Shown piece after piece: positions 48,425 through 58,187 of a DNA stretch of 64,000 nucleotides (its first letter is position 1; every line of letters begins with the position of its first letter). The stretch is taken from positions 51,038 through 115,037 of the forward strand of contig CATXUX010000009.1 of assembly GCA_958402795.1 (NCBI GenBank). The letters run 5' to 3'. Below the pieces are notes generated by a model. That model was not told the DNA's origin. It ran no database searches and worked only from the letters and a program-made list of their open reading frames with translations. The stretch comes from an uncultured Lachnospiraceae bacterium (GTDB taxonomy: Bacteria; Bacillota; Clostridia; Lachnospirales; Lachnospiraceae). Made by a program: the position numbers and the translations under genes.

Positions 48425-50005
48425 ATGAAAAGAAAACTTATTTCGGCAGTATTGATGTTATCAATGCTCGCGGTGCTGGCGACCGGATGCGGAAGCAGTG
48501 AAAGCAGCGGGACAAGTGAAACAGAGGAGAGTACAAGTTCCGATGATTCTGACGAAAAAGTCCTGAATGCCGTTTATCCGTACGCGACAGATTCAATCGA
48601 TCCGAAGACAGACTTTGCACAGCTTCTCAGAAGTGGAGTCGGAGAGACACTGTATAAGATCACGGACGATCTTACAGTGGAACCGTGGCTTGCGGAAAGT
48701 GCAGAAGCAAATGAGGATTATACAGAGTGGGTGGTTACGCTGAAAGACGGGATCCTGTTTTCAAACGGAGACACCTGTGACGCGGCGGCTGTAAAAGCGT
48801 GGTTCGATCGAATGAATGAGGAATGTTCCACAATCCAGAGCAGTCTTGCAATCGAGAGTATAGAAGCAGACGGACTGACCCTGACGTTTCACCTTAGCGC
48901 GTCAAATGTTACTTTTGAAAATGAGCTTGCCCAGCCGCAGGCGGTGATCATTGATTATGACGCGGGCAATTTTGATACTGCGCCGGTCGCGACGGGACCG
49001 TACAAGATCGACAGCTATACCGCGAACGTCGGATTATATCTTTCAAGAAACGAGTACTACTGGGATGGGGAAGTGCCGTTTGATAAAGTCAATTTTCTGA
49101 TCAATACAGATGTAAGCGCAAGGCAGATGGCTCTGACAAGTGGGGACGCCGATATCATCGGAAATCCATCTTATGATTCGATCGAGGCATTGGAGAAGAC
49201 AGAAGGGATCTCTGTCGCGGTTGCCGATTTCGGAGCAAGAGCAAACTATATCAATTACAACTGCGCGGAAACATCAAAGTATACCAGCAATGAGAATTTC
49301 CGGAAAGGCGTGGATGCGCTGATCGACAGAGAGTCCATTGTTGAGAGTGTATATAACGGAGCGGCGCAGATCGCTGTGGGGTGCATTCCGGACGGCACGG
49401 ACTTCACGCCGGAGTATGAAGATCATGCGTATGACGTGGACACGGCCTTGGAATATTTTGAAGCAGTGGGACTTACCGTGGAAGACGGAAAGGTTACAGA
49501 TAACGGCGAGACCATTACGCTGAAATTTAACTGCTATGATTCACAGGCAGAGTATCCGACGGTCGCGCAGCTTATACAGGCAAGTCTGCAGAGTGTCGGG
49601 ATCGAGGCGGAGATATCCATGTGTTCGAGCGATATAAACTCATGGCTTGGCGATGAGGCGAATGATACAGAATGGGATATTTCCATGGCGTCGATGTTTG
49701 CTATGCCGAAGGGAGATCCGTCCAATATCATCAGCTGCTGTTACAAGAGCGACAGTATCTACAATTACCTTGGAACAGACGATGAAGAATTATACGCGCT
49801 TGTAGAGACCGCCCTGTCTGAGACGGACGTGGAGGCAAGGACACAGGAAATGAAGGACATTGCGACCATGGTCGAGGATAAGTGCTATATGTCGTTCTTC
49901 GTAAATCCGAAAAATGTCGTCGCTCACAGCGATGATCTGACAGGCGTCGACGCATCGCCTAATGAATATTATTTCATAACGAAAGACTTGGATGTGGTTG
50001 AATGA
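48425..50005 (+). CDS. ABC transporter substrate-binding lipoprotein (SBP_bac_5, peptide/opine type)
   Basis: A 526-residue solute-binding lipoprotein of the DppA/OppA family. The signal peptide ends at a lipobox with Cys at about 22 (VLATGC), followed by a Ser/Glu linker. YPYATDSIDPKTDF and WVVTLKDGILFSNGD mark the family N-terminal domain, and TGPYKIDSYTANVGLYLSRN the hinge. An ATG at 48419 is too near GAGGAGG, so 48425 is used. It is the first gene of the importer (two permeases and an ATPase next, a second ATPase at 56052). The family carries peptides, nickel, opines and some sugars. Confidence 0.92.
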   Translation: MKRKLISAVLMLSMLAVLATGCGSSESSGTSETEESTSSDDSDEKVLNAVYPYATDSIDPKTDFAQLLRSGVGETLYKITDDLTVEPWLAESAEANEDYTEWVVTLKDGILFSNGDTCDAAAVKAWFDRMNEECSTIQSSLAIESIEADGLTLTFHLSASNVTFENELAQPQAVIIDYDAGNFDTAPVATGPYKIDSYTANVGLYLSRNEYYWDGEVPFDKVNFLINTDVSARQMALTSGDADIIGNPSYDSIEALEKTEGISVAVADFGARANYINYNCAETSKYTSNENFRKGVDALIDRESIVESVYNGAAQIAVGCIPDGTDFTPEYEDHAYDVDTALEYFEAVGLTVEDGKVTDNGETITLKFNCYDSQAEYPTVAQLIQASLQSVGIEAEISMCSSDINSWLGDEANDTEWDISMASMFAMPKGDPSNIISCCYKSDSIYNYLGTDDEELYALVETALSETDVEARTQEMKDIATMVEDKCYMSFFVNPKNVVAHSDDLTGVDASPNEYYFITKDLDVVE

Positions 50006-50958
50006 TGAAGAAAACTTTGCTTTCTGTTTTAAAGAAAATACTTAGTATAATCGGGTTCTTTCTGGTGGTATCGTTTATCTGTTTCGTCCTGATAAAGATC
50101 GCGCCAGGCGATCCGGTACGCAATATGCTCGGAGGCGAAGCGGCGGGCATAACAGAGGATCAGCTGGAGCAGATGCGCGAGGAACTGGGACTGAACGATC
50201 CGATCGTGGTGCAATATGTACTGTGGCTGCAAAGAGCGGTTCATCTGGACTTTGGGACCTCTTACATGACAAATGCAGAAGTAACGGAAGAACTTGCCGA
50301 GAGCATAGTGCCGACACTGGTGCTTTCGGCAGCCTCACTGGTCGTTATGGCCGCCGTATCACTGCCGCTGGGGATATTATCCGCAAAGAAAAAGGACAGT
50401 ATCGCAGACAAGGTGATCAACGGTTTTTGCATGATCTTTACAGCGATACCGACATTTTGGCTGGGACTGCTGTGTATCCTGCTTTTTTCGGTGAAGTTGC
50501 ACTGGTTCCCGACGATGGGGTCAATGACGGTGAAAGGTCTTGTGCTTCCTTCAGTTACACTGGGCGTCAATATGGCTCCGCAGTACATCAAGCTGCTGCG
50601 GGAAAATCTGATCGACAGCATGAAGAAAGATTTCGTCACATCGGCGAGGGCAAGAGGGATCCCGGAGCGTCAGATTTTTTGGAAACATATTTTCCGGGAC
50701 AGCATGATACCGGTGCTTACCGTGTTTGGCGTAAGCCTCGGCAGCCTGCTGGGCGGCGCGGTGATCACGGAGACGATATTCGGGTTCCCGGGTATCGGAA
50801 AACTTGCCATAGACGCGCTGAACAATAGCGATTATACGGTGCTTCAGGGGTTCCTTATGCTTCTCGGCGTTATGGTCTTTGTCATAAATAATGTAATGGA
50901 GATCTTATACCGGAAGATAAATCCTGCGATCGCGCTGAAAGAGGTGGATAAACGGTGA
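50002..50958 (+). CDS. ABC transporter permease, DppB-like
   Basis: A 318-residue permease with about six helices. The N-terminal FICFVLIKIAPGDPVRNMLGG and the EAA loop (LIDSMKKDFVTSARARGIPE, RQIFWKHIFRDSMIPVL) are those of the DppB/OppB family. Starts four bases inside the SBP gene, and the next gene overlaps its end. Confidence 0.93.
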   Translation: MMKKTLLSVLKKILSIIGFFLVVSFICFVLIKIAPGDPVRNMLGGEAAGITEDQLEQMREELGLNDPIVVQYVLWLQRAVHLDFGTSYMTNAEVTEELAESIVPTLVLSAASLVVMAAVSLPLGILSAKKKDSIADKVINGFCMIFTAIPTFWLGLLCILLFSVKLHWFPTMGSMTVKGLVLPSVTLGVNMAPQYIKLLRENLIDSMKKDFVTSARARGIPERQIFWKHIFRDSMIPVLTVFGVSLGSLLGGAVITETIFGFPGIGKLAIDALNNSDYTVLQGFLMLLGVMVFVINNVMEILYRKINPAIALKEVDKR

Positions 50959-51773
50959 AGAAGATTGATAAAAAAAATATATTCTGTCTGCTGGCAGTTC
51001 TCTTTCTCGCAGCGCTTGTGATATTCGGAGAAGAGATTGCGCCGTATGACCCGACAGAAGTAGACATGTCGGTCAAGTTTGCAGGCAGTTCGGCTGAACA
51101 TCTGCTTGGGACGGACTATCTCGGCAGAGATGTTTTTTCCAGACTCATTGTCGGCGCGAGAAGCACGATCATAACCAGCACGGCGATCCTGATCATCGCG
51201 CTGGCGGCGGGCGTATTTCTCGGTCTGCTTGCCGGGTATGCTGGCGGTAAGATCGACTGGGTGATCATGCGTTTCGTCGATATCGCCATGATCTTTCCTG
51301 ATTATATCATGGCGATGCTCATAGCCGGTATTCTGGGTGGAGGCATGAGGAATATGGTACTTGCGACCGTTGTGGTCAAATGGTTTCCCTATTGTAAGAT
51401 CTCAAGGAGCATTATCCTGGAGGAAAAACAAAAAGAGTATGTCGTGCTGGCAAAACTGAACGGAATGCCGACGCTTGGGATCTTATTTAAGCATTTGTTC
51501 CCGTATGTGTTCGGCAGCGTGAGCGCGCTGGCGATCGTAGACATAGGAAAGATCATACTTCTTATCGCGTCACTTTCTTATTTGGGACTGGGATTTCAGC
51601 CGCCGACTCCTGAGTGGGGCGCGATGCTCAACGACGGCAAAGATTATTTCATGACGCAGCCGCAGATGATGCTGTATCCGGGGCTTGCGATATGCGTCAC
51701 GGTTTTTATTTTTAACAGTATCGGCTCATATATATCCAAAAAATATGCGGTAAGAGATAAGGCAGGTGAGTAA
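50955..51773 (+). CDS. ABC transporter permease, DppC-like
   Basis: A 272-residue permease. After one N-terminal helix, HLLGTDYLGRDVFSRLIVGA is the DppC-family hallmark, and EYVVLAKLNGMPTLGILFKH is the EAA loop. It pairs with the upstream DppB-like permease. GTG start overlapping the upstream stop (GTGA). Confidence 0.93.
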   Translation: MKKIDKKNIFCLLAVLFLAALVIFGEEIAPYDPTEVDMSVKFAGSSAEHLLGTDYLGRDVFSRLIVGARSTIITSTAILIIALAAGVFLGLLAGYAGGKIDWVIMRFVDIAMIFPDYIMAMLIAGILGGGMRNMVLATVVVKWFPYCKISRSIILEEKQKEYVVLAKLNGMPTLGILFKHLFPYVFGSVSALAIVDIGKIILLIASLSYLGLGFQPPTPEWGAMLNDGKDYFMTQPQMMLYPGLAICVTVFIFNSIGSYISKKYAVRDKAGE

Positions 51774-51774
51774 T

Positions 51775-52590
51775 ATGGCTTTGCTTGAGGTAGAACACTT
51801 ATCGATATCCTCTTCGGACAGAGAGATCGTTAAGGACGTGAATTTTACGATCAGTAAGGGCGAATGCCTCGCGGTTATCGGCGAGAGCGGAAGCGGGAAG
51901 AGCATCACCGCCTCTTGTATAGGGCGGATCCTGCCGTCGGCATTGCATATCACAAACGGCGATATCAGGATTCATGGGCAAAATGTCGTCACCATGACAG
52001 ACAGAGAACTCAGGCAGGCAAGAGGCGAGACATTTGCTTATGTATTTCAGGATTATCAGAGCGCGTTTACTCCCTTCATCAAAGTAGGAAAACAAATGCA
52101 TGAGATGATCCGGGCTCACCGGAAGATGACAAGAAGCGAAGAGAAAGAAAAGATACTCAAAGGCTTTGAAGACGTGGGACTTGACGCGGAAAGGATTTAT
52201 GGTTCTTATCCGTTTCAGATGAGCGGAGGTCAACTGCAGAGATGCGCGATCGCCCAGGCGATGCTGCTTGAGCCGGATCTGCTGATCGCGGATGAGCCTA
52301 CAACCGCGCTGGATTCGGTATCAACGCTGACGGTGCTGGAATTGATCAAGAAGATAAAAACAGACTGTGGCTGCGCGATACTGTTTATCTCACATGATCT
52401 CAGAACAGTGAAAAGTTATGCGGATCAGATCGCAATCATGTATAAAGGGGAGATCGTTGAGTACAGACCGAGAGATGATATTTTTGCAGATCCACAGCAT
52501 GAGTATACGAAAAATTTGTTTGCGGCAATCCCTCCGCTTCGAAATGTCCCGGACAGACTGCCGATCATGGAAATGGAGAAACAGGCATGA
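51775..52590 (+). CDS. ABC transporter ATP-binding protein, DppD-like
   Basis: A 271-residue ATPase. Walker A GESGSGKSI, Q-loop YVFQDYQSAFTPF, signature MSGGQLQRCAIAQAML, Walker B LLIADEPTTALD and switch His in ISHDL are intact. The C-terminal oligopeptide extension is short, with no cysteine-rich stretch. Works with the DppF-like ATPase at 56052, which is separated from it by the dehydrogenase genes. Confidence 0.92.
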   Translation: MALLEVEHLSISSSDREIVKDVNFTISKGECLAVIGESGSGKSITASCIGRILPSALHITNGDIRIHGQNVVTMTDRELRQARGETFAYVFQDYQSAFTPFIKVGKQMHEMIRAHRKMTRSEEKEKILKGFEDVGLDAERIYGSYPFQMSGGQLQRCAIAQAMLLEPDLLIADEPTTALDSVSTLTVLELIKKIKTDCGCAILFISHDLRTVKSYADQIAIMYKGEIVEYRPRDDIFADPQHEYTKNLFAAIPPLRNVPDRLPIMEMEKQA

Positions 52591-52889
52591 GAATAGAAAA
52601 CCATCCTATTATTGAGAACTATGAAAAAGGAAGAAAAGTAGCGTTCTGGTTTGACGGCAGGAAGTTATACGGATACGAGGATGAACCGATCGCTATGGCG
52701 TTAAAGGCGGCCGGCATCCAAGTGCATCATTATACACATAAGAGAAATGAGCCGCGTGGCATATTTTGCGCCATCGGAAGATGCACAGACTGTGTAATGG
52801 TAGTTGACGGCAAGCCAAACACAAGAACCTGCATCACGCCGCTCAAGGAAGATATGCACATAGAGACGCAGCGGGAAAATGAAGGATAG
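52587..52889 (+). CDS. [2Fe-2S]-binding small subunit (HcnA/LhpF-like)
   Basis: A 100-residue plant-type ferredoxin domain. VAFWFDGRKLYGYEDEPIA is the beta-grasp start, and Cys residues in FCAIGRCTDCVMVVDG and TRTCIT give the CxxxxCxxC..C pattern. Such subunits are the gamma part of amine dehydrogenases like hydrogen cyanide synthase (HcnA), opine oxidase and D-hydroxyproline dehydrogenase. It overlaps the ABC ATPase end (ATGA) and precedes the FAD/NAD subunit. Confidence 0.88.
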   Translation: MRIENHPIIENYEKGRKVAFWFDGRKLYGYEDEPIAMALKAAGIQVHHYTHKRNEPRGIFCAIGRCTDCVMVVDGKPNTRTCITPLKEDMHIETQRENEG

Positions 52890-52937
52890 AGTAAAAATCA
52901 TACGAACAACAAAAGGTGGATGAGGAGATGTGCCATT

Positions 52938-54518
52938 ATGGAAAGATATGAGTTATTGATCATAGGCGCCGGGCCTGCCGGATTATCGGCCGCGATAGAA
53001 GCGGCAGAGAAAGGAATGAAGGTATGCATATTCGATGAGAACGCGAAGCCGGGCGGGCAGTTGTTTAAGCAGATCCATAAGTTTTTCGGATCAAAAGAAC
53101 ATATGGCGAAAACCAGAGGGTTCAGGATCGGAAAGCTTTTGCTGGATCAGGCAGAAGAACTGCAGGTGAAGGTGTACCTGGAGGCGCAGGTGTTGGGAAT
53201 TTATGAAAATCATGTGCTGAGCGTACGGATAGGAGATCAGATCGAAACGTTCAGGGGCGATCATATTATTATCGCCACCGGCGCTGCGGAAAAAATGATC
53301 CCCTTCACAGGATGGACGCTTCCGGGAGTCATAGGAGCAGGAGCCGCGCAGACTATGATGAACCTGCACGGCGTGATGCCGGGGAGTAAAGTCCTCATGG
53401 TTGGCAGCGGGAATGTCGGACTGGTTGTAAGCTACCAGCTTATGCAGGCCGGATGCGAGGTGGCGGCGGTGATAGACGCGGCGCCGAAGATCGGCGGCTA
53501 CGGGGTACACGCGGCGAAGACGGCAAGGCTTGGAGTTCCGTTTTATATGTCACATACGGTTATAAAGGCGGAAGGAAATGAACGGGTTGAGAAAGTCACG
53601 ATCGGCAAGGTGGATGAAACATGGCAGATCATACCGGGAACAGAGAAAGAATTCGACGTTGATACGATCTGCATCGCGGTCGGGTTAAACCCTATGGCAC
53701 AGCTTGCGAAGATGGCCGGCTGCGAAATGGAAGACAGGGGCGGGCTGGTTCCGGTCTGCGATGAATTTGGCGAGACGAGTATAGAAGGGATCTTCGCGGC
53801 GGGGGACGTCGCCGGGATTGAGGAAGCAAGTTCCGCAATGATCACAGGAAGGATCGCGGCAAACGCGGCGCTCGCGAAAAGCGGATATATCACAGAGGAT
53901 GGCAAAATGGTAAGGCACACGGAACTAAAGAACTCTCTGGAGCAATTAAGGCAGGGGATGTTTGCGAAGGCGAATCGCGGCAAAGTGATCACAGAGACAG
54001 AAGAAGGATATCCGTTATCCGAGAGTCTGCGTATCCAGGGTTATGTTACAAAGAAGGATCTGGAGAACTTCCCCGGCGCGGCGAGCCACTGCGGGGAAGG
54101 CGTCCACCCGGTCATAGAGTGTACGCAGAACATACCCTGCAATCCCTGCGGGGACGCCTGCAGATTTGGCTGCATCAAGATCGGCGGAACGATTTCAGGT
54201 ATTCCGGCGATCGATCGGGATAAGACGTGTACCGGATGTGGGATGTGCGTGGCGTCCTGTCCTGGACAGGCGATCTTTCTTGTAAATGAAAATTATGAGC
54301 CGGGATCCGCTGCCGTGTCTATGCCATACGAAATGCTGCCGGCGCCGGAGAAAGGCGACGTCGGAGCGGGACTGGACAGAAGCGGGAAAAAAGTATGCGA
54401 CGCAGAGGTCGTGGAGGTCAGATCGGCAAAGAGCTATGATAAGACGACGGTACTTACGGTAAAGATTCCGGCAGAGATGGCGGATCAGGTCAGGGGCTAT
54501 CGCGGCATATGCCGCTGA
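52938..54518 (+). CDS. FAD/NAD(P)-binding dehydrogenase subunit with [4Fe-4S] domain (HcnB/LhpE-like)
   Basis: A 526-residue flavoprotein. The FAD site is IIGAGPAGLSAAIEAAEKG and the NAD-type site VGSGNVGLVVSYQLMQAG, with the late FAD motif GIFAAGDVAG. The C-terminal part carries one Cys cluster CNPCGDACRFGC and a ferredoxin motif CTGCGMCVASCPG (about 430-445). HcnB-like subunits usually end in a BFD-type [2Fe-2S] domain; here that is a separate protein (54534) and a [4Fe-4S] site is present instead. This suits an anaerobe passing electrons to ferredoxin. It forms a complex with neighbouring subunits by analogy. Confidence 0.87.
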   Translation: MERYELLIIGAGPAGLSAAIEAAEKGMKVCIFDENAKPGGQLFKQIHKFFGSKEHMAKTRGFRIGKLLLDQAEELQVKVYLEAQVLGIYENHVLSVRIGDQIETFRGDHIIIATGAAEKMIPFTGWTLPGVIGAGAAQTMMNLHGVMPGSKVLMVGSGNVGLVVSYQLMQAGCEVAAVIDAAPKIGGYGVHAAKTARLGVPFYMSHTVIKAEGNERVEKVTIGKVDETWQIIPGTEKEFDVDTICIAVGLNPMAQLAKMAGCEMEDRGGLVPVCDEFGETSIEGIFAAGDVAGIEEASSAMITGRIAANAALAKSGYITEDGKMVRHTELKNSLEQLRQGMFAKANRGKVITETEEGYPLSESLRIQGYVTKKDLENFPGAASHCGEGVHPVIECTQNIPCNPCGDACRFGCIKIGGTISGIPAIDRDKTCTGCGMCVASCPGQAIFLVNENYEPGSAAVSMPYEMLPAPEKGDVGAGLDRSGKKVCDAEVVEVRSAKSYDKTTVLTVKIPAEMADQVRGYRGICR

Positions 54519-54533
54519 AGAAACGGAGGAAGT

Positions 54534-54863
54534 ATGGTTGAGAAATCGCGTGTAAGCAGAAAAAAAGATTTGATAGGTCCGTTTGAGCCGAAAGCAGGTG
54601 ATGAACTGATCATCTGCAGATGCGAAGAAATTACGCGGGGAGAAATACGCCGGGCGATACATGACGGCATGTACCACATAACGGAGATCAAGAGATATCT
54701 CAGAGCGGGTATGGGACTGTGTCAGGGACAGACCTGCGAGACGCTGGTAAAACAGATCATAGCAGAAGAACTTCACTGCCGCGCGGCAGAGATAGAGTCC
54801 GGCGTATCGAGAGCGCCGGTGCGCCCGGTCGAACTTGAGATATACGGCAAAGGAGGCAGATGA
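54534..54863 (+). CDS. BFD-like [2Fe-2S]-binding protein
   Basis: A 109-residue protein dominated by a bacterioferritin-associated-ferredoxin-like domain. CRCEE (about 28-32) and GLCQGQTC (about 61-68) supply the four Cys, with ITRGEIRRAIHDGMYHITEI between. In related dehydrogenases this domain is fused to the FAD/NAD subunit; here it is a free subunit. It sits between the two flavoprotein genes. Confidence 0.87.
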   Translation: MVEKSRVSRKKDLIGPFEPKAGDELIICRCEEITRGEIRRAIHDGMYHITEIKRYLRAGMGLCQGQTCETLVKQIIAEELHCRAAEIESGVSRAPVRPVELEIYGKGGR

Positions 54864-54912
54864 TCATGGCGGCGTATGTACGATGTATTTCCGAAAGGGG
54901 GCGGCAGGCGAT

Positions 54913-56034
54913 ATGAAAGCAGACGTAATTATTATAGGCAGCGGGATCGTGGGAAACGCGGCGGCTTACTACATGAGTAAGGCAGGTCTTTCATGTATTG
55001 TACTTGAGGCCGGAAGCATCATAGGAAACGGCGGTTCAAGCAGAAACGGCGGCGGAGTAAGACAGTCTTCAAGGGACAACCGTGAATTGCCGCTGGCCAT
55101 GTATGCCGTAAAGCATATCTGGCCCGGACTGGCGGAAGAACTGGGTGTGGATATTGAGTATCAGCAGGCAGGAAGACTGTGTATAGGAAGAACAGAGGCA
55201 CATCTGAGGAGGGCGCAGGAAATTGTAGCTTTAAACACAAAACTGGGACTTGAGGTCTATCAGTTGGATGGCAGGGAAGCCAGAGAGATCAACCCATACA
55301 TAGCAGACGACATCACATGCGCGGTTTGGTGTCCCAGCGACGGTCATGCAAATCCGCTGGTCACTACGCTGGCGTTTTACCGTAAGGCAAGAGAGCTGGG
55401 AGCGGAATTTATCTGCAATGAAAAAGCAGTAAAGCTTGTCAGGACCAAAGGGCGGGTAAGCCGGGTCGTTACGGAGGCGGGAAATATCTATGAAGGCGGA
55501 CATATCCTGCTGGCGGCAGGGTATCACAGCAGGGAACTTCTGAACACTATACAGCTTGATATCCCGATCCAGAAGCAGCTGATCGAGGTCATGGTGACAG
55601 AGCGGGCACCGAAAAAATTCGATATGATGATGGAGTCGTTTGGCGAACATGATTATTATGGTCATCAGACCAGACACGGTTCCTTTGTATTTGGCGCGGA
55701 CGCCGGTATGGAAACATTCTACCGGGACGACCATGTGGAGAAAAACCAGGTAAATACACTGCCGTCTATCGCACATTATCTTAGGAAAGATATGGACTTT
55801 CTGGGCGGATATAAGATATTACGCTCATGGGCAGGATATGTGGATATGACAAGAGACCGGGTGGCCGTGCTTGGGACAGTGCAGGAAGCGGAGGGACTGC
55901 TCCTTGCGGCGGGACTGTGCGGACATGGATTCTGCACGGGACCGGTGATCGGAAAGATCATGTCAGAACTTGCGCAAGGACTGAAACCGTGTGTCGATAT
56001 AAGTGCGCTTCGCTATGAACGGTTTGCGATATAG
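54913..56034 (+). CDS. FAD-dependent amino acid/amine oxidoreductase (DAO family, HcnC/LhpB-like)
   Basis: A 373-residue DAO-fold flavoprotein with the start ADVIIIGSGIVGNAAAYYMS, GGSSRNGGGVRQSSRDNREL (flavin contact), and a late GLCGHGFCTGPVIGKIMSEL. This fold oxidises the C-N bond of secondary amines such as sarcosine, opines or hydroxyproline. It is the probable catalytic subunit of the complex encoded by 52587-56034. The start at 54913 is chosen because family members begin with the FAD strand; the ribosome binding site is only moderate. Confidence 0.87.
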   Translation: MKADVIIIGSGIVGNAAAYYMSKAGLSCIVLEAGSIIGNGGSSRNGGGVRQSSRDNRELPLAMYAVKHIWPGLAEELGVDIEYQQAGRLCIGRTEAHLRRAQEIVALNTKLGLEVYQLDGREAREINPYIADDITCAVWCPSDGHANPLVTTLAFYRKARELGAEFICNEKAVKLVRTKGRVSRVVTEAGNIYEGGHILLAAGYHSRELLNTIQLDIPIQKQLIEVMVTERAPKKFDMMMESFGEHDYYGHQTRHGSFVFGADAGMETFYRDDHVEKNQVNTLPSIAHYLRKDMDFLGGYKILRSWAGYVDMTRDRVAVLGTVQEAEGLLLAAGLCGHGFCTGPVIGKIMSELAQGLKPCVDISALRYERFAI

Positions 56035-56051
56035 ACAGAGGAGGTGTTTGT

Positions 56052-56909
56052 ATGGAGTTTGAAGTCAGATCCGTGCCGGTTCCGGAGGCGGAGCTGGATC
56101 CGAATAATGAGGAGTCTGCATATTTTATGGGAAGCAATATCACCAAGATATACGCCAATGGGTTTAAGGCGGTGAATAACGTCTCCTTTCATATCGGAAA
56201 GGGCAAATGCCTCGGACTGGTAGGGGAGAGTGGCTGCGGGAAGAGTACTCTGGCGCGCTGCATCTTGTCGTTGGAAAAGATCAACAGCGGCGAGATCTGG
56301 CTGAATACTCTGGAACGTTCCGGTATGCATGCGGCAAAAGGATTTGATAAATGCCGCGATATGCAGATCGTATTTCAAAATCCGACAACAGCTCTTAACA
56401 GAAAGAGAAAGATCATAGATTCTCTTTTAGAACCATTGGACTATCAGAAGGATGTGGTCCCGGATTTCCTCAAAGATATCAGAGACGACAGACGCGCGAT
56501 GGGGAAAAGGCTTCTTGAAATGATGGATCTCCCGGAAAGGTATCTTGATATGTACCCGCCGGAACTCTCAGGAGGACAGAAACAAAGGATCACGATAGCC
56601 AGAGCAATCAGTATAAGCCCGCATTTGATTATTTTAGACGAGCCCACGTCGGGACTTGACGTATCGGTTCAGGCAAAGGTACTGAATCTGCTCAAGGATC
56701 TGCAGGAACAACTAAAGCTTACGTATCTGTTTATCTCACATGATCTAAGCGCGGTCAATTTTATGAGCGATAAAGTGATGGTCATGTATAAAGGAACGAT
56801 CGTTGACAGATTTGAAAAAGAAACCATCTTTTCGAAGGACAGGCACGTATATACAAGAAAACTGCTCGAAGTATTCGATCCGGAAGCATTCCATGCGGAT
56901 GACCGGTAG
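56052..56909 (+). CDS. ABC transporter ATP-binding protein, DppF/OppF-like
   Basis: A 285-residue ATPase. ITKIYANGFKAVNNVSFHIG, Walker A GESGCGKSTL, Q-loop IVFQNPTTALN, LSGGQKQRITIARAIS and Walker B LIILDEPTSGLD match DppF. A 20-residue acidic lead precedes the domain. It completes the importer begun at 48425, although four dehydrogenase genes lie between. Confidence 0.92.
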   Translation: MEFEVRSVPVPEAELDPNNEESAYFMGSNITKIYANGFKAVNNVSFHIGKGKCLGLVGESGCGKSTLARCILSLEKINSGEIWLNTLERSGMHAAKGFDKCRDMQIVFQNPTTALNRKRKIIDSLLEPLDYQKDVVPDFLKDIRDDRRAMGKRLLEMMDLPERYLDMYPPELSGGQKQRITIARAISISPHLIILDEPTSGLDVSVQAKVLNLLKDLQEQLKLTYLFISHDLSAVNFMSDKVMVMYKGTIVDRFEKETIFSKDRHVYTRKLLEVFDPEAFHADDR

Positions 56910-56990
56910 AAAAACAGATCGGTCCGAAACGAAGATACCCGGATATCAGCGGACGGACCGGCTGTGCGGCAGGCAGGAAAGGAGAAATGT

Positions 56991-58187
56991 ATGTTGGAAG
57001 GATTTCAATATTATATGCCGACAAAAATTATATTTGGCGAAAACAAGATCGACGTCTTGTCGGATATAAAACTGCCGGGAAAGAAGGCGCTTATCGTCGC
57101 GACAAAAGGCGGCGCGGTTGTGAGGAATAAAGCGCTGGACAGACTGATAACAGCGTTGGAACGGCAGGGAACAGAATATGAAGTTTATCGTGAAGTGAGC
57201 GCGAATCCGGATACAGCAGCCGTCGCAAACGGGGCGGAGAAGGCCCGCGCCGAAGAATGTGACTTCGTGATCGGTCTTGGCGGGGGAAGCGCGATAGACG
57301 CCGCAAAGGCGATCGCTGTGCTCGCAAAGAACGGAACAGATTTCTGGCAGTATATACAAAGAGGCTCGGGCGGAAGAAAGTACCCTGAAAACGGGGCGCT
57401 TCCGATCGTTGCGATCCCGACGACAGCGGGGACCGGAACAGAAGCCGATCCGTGGCTGGTTGTTTCCAATCATGAGACAGACGAAAAGATCGGCTGCGGG
57501 TGGGCCTTCACATATCCGAGTCTTGCAGTCGTAGATCCGTCGCTCATGCTCAGCGTGCCTCCGGCATTTACGGCTTATCAGGGAATGGATGCGTTTTTTC
57601 ATGCGGCAGAAGGGTATATAGCGACATGCGCGACTCCGGTCAGTGAAATGTTTTCCCTGCAGGCGATCGAACGGATCGCGAGGTATCTTCCGGCGGCGGT
57701 CAAAGACGGATCGGATATGGAGGCGCGCGCAAACATCGCATGGGCGAGCACGGCGGCGGGGATCGTTGAATCCCTTTCCGATACGATCTCCCAACACTAT
57801 GTATCTCATGCGGTCACGGCAATGCACGGGAACGTACCCCATGGAGCGGCCCTGATCAGCCTGAGCATCCCCTATTTTTCCGTATTTGTTGATACGGTTC
57901 CGGAAAAACTTACGGCGCTGGCAGAGGCAATGGGAGCCTGCGGCAAATTTACAGATCCGAAGGAAGGCGCGCTGTGCTTTATGGATGCGCTGAAAAAACT
58001 GATAGCAGACATCGGTATGAAGAACTTAAATCTCGGAGAGTTCGGTGTAACAGTGGAGGAAGCAGCCGGGATCGTGCAGAAAGCCTATGAGACAGACGGG
58101 CATCTGTTCGGCATCACGCCGGCAGAGATCAGCGAAGCGCAGATGACGGAGATCGTGAAAAAAAGTATAAAGGGGGAATCCGTATGA
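56991..58187 (+). CDS. iron-containing alcohol dehydrogenase
   Basis: A 398-residue group III alcohol dehydrogenase of the NAD(P)-dependent butanol-dehydrogenase-like type. The start FQYYMPTKIIFGENKIDVL, cofactor turn GLGGGSAIDAAKA, PTTAGTGTEADPW and iron-ligand segments GMDAFFHAAEGY and HAVTAMHGNVPHGAAL are present. It would reduce an aldehyde, plausibly one released by the amine dehydrogenase. AAAGGAG precedes the ATG. Only distantly similar to FucO at 16091. Confidence 0.9.
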   Translation: MLEGFQYYMPTKIIFGENKIDVLSDIKLPGKKALIVATKGGAVVRNKALDRLITALERQGTEYEVYREVSANPDTAAVANGAEKARAEECDFVIGLGGGSAIDAAKAIAVLAKNGTDFWQYIQRGSGGRKYPENGALPIVAIPTTAGTGTEADPWLVVSNHETDEKIGCGWAFTYPSLAVVDPSLMLSVPPAFTAYQGMDAFFHAAEGYIATCATPVSEMFSLQAIERIARYLPAAVKDGSDMEARANIAWASTAAGIVESLSDTISQHYVSHAVTAMHGNVPHGAALISLSIPYFSVFVDTVPEKLTALAEAMGACGKFTDPKEGALCFMDALKKLIADIGMKNLNLGEFGVTVEEAAGIVQKAYETDGHLFGITPAEISEAQMTEIVKKSIKGESV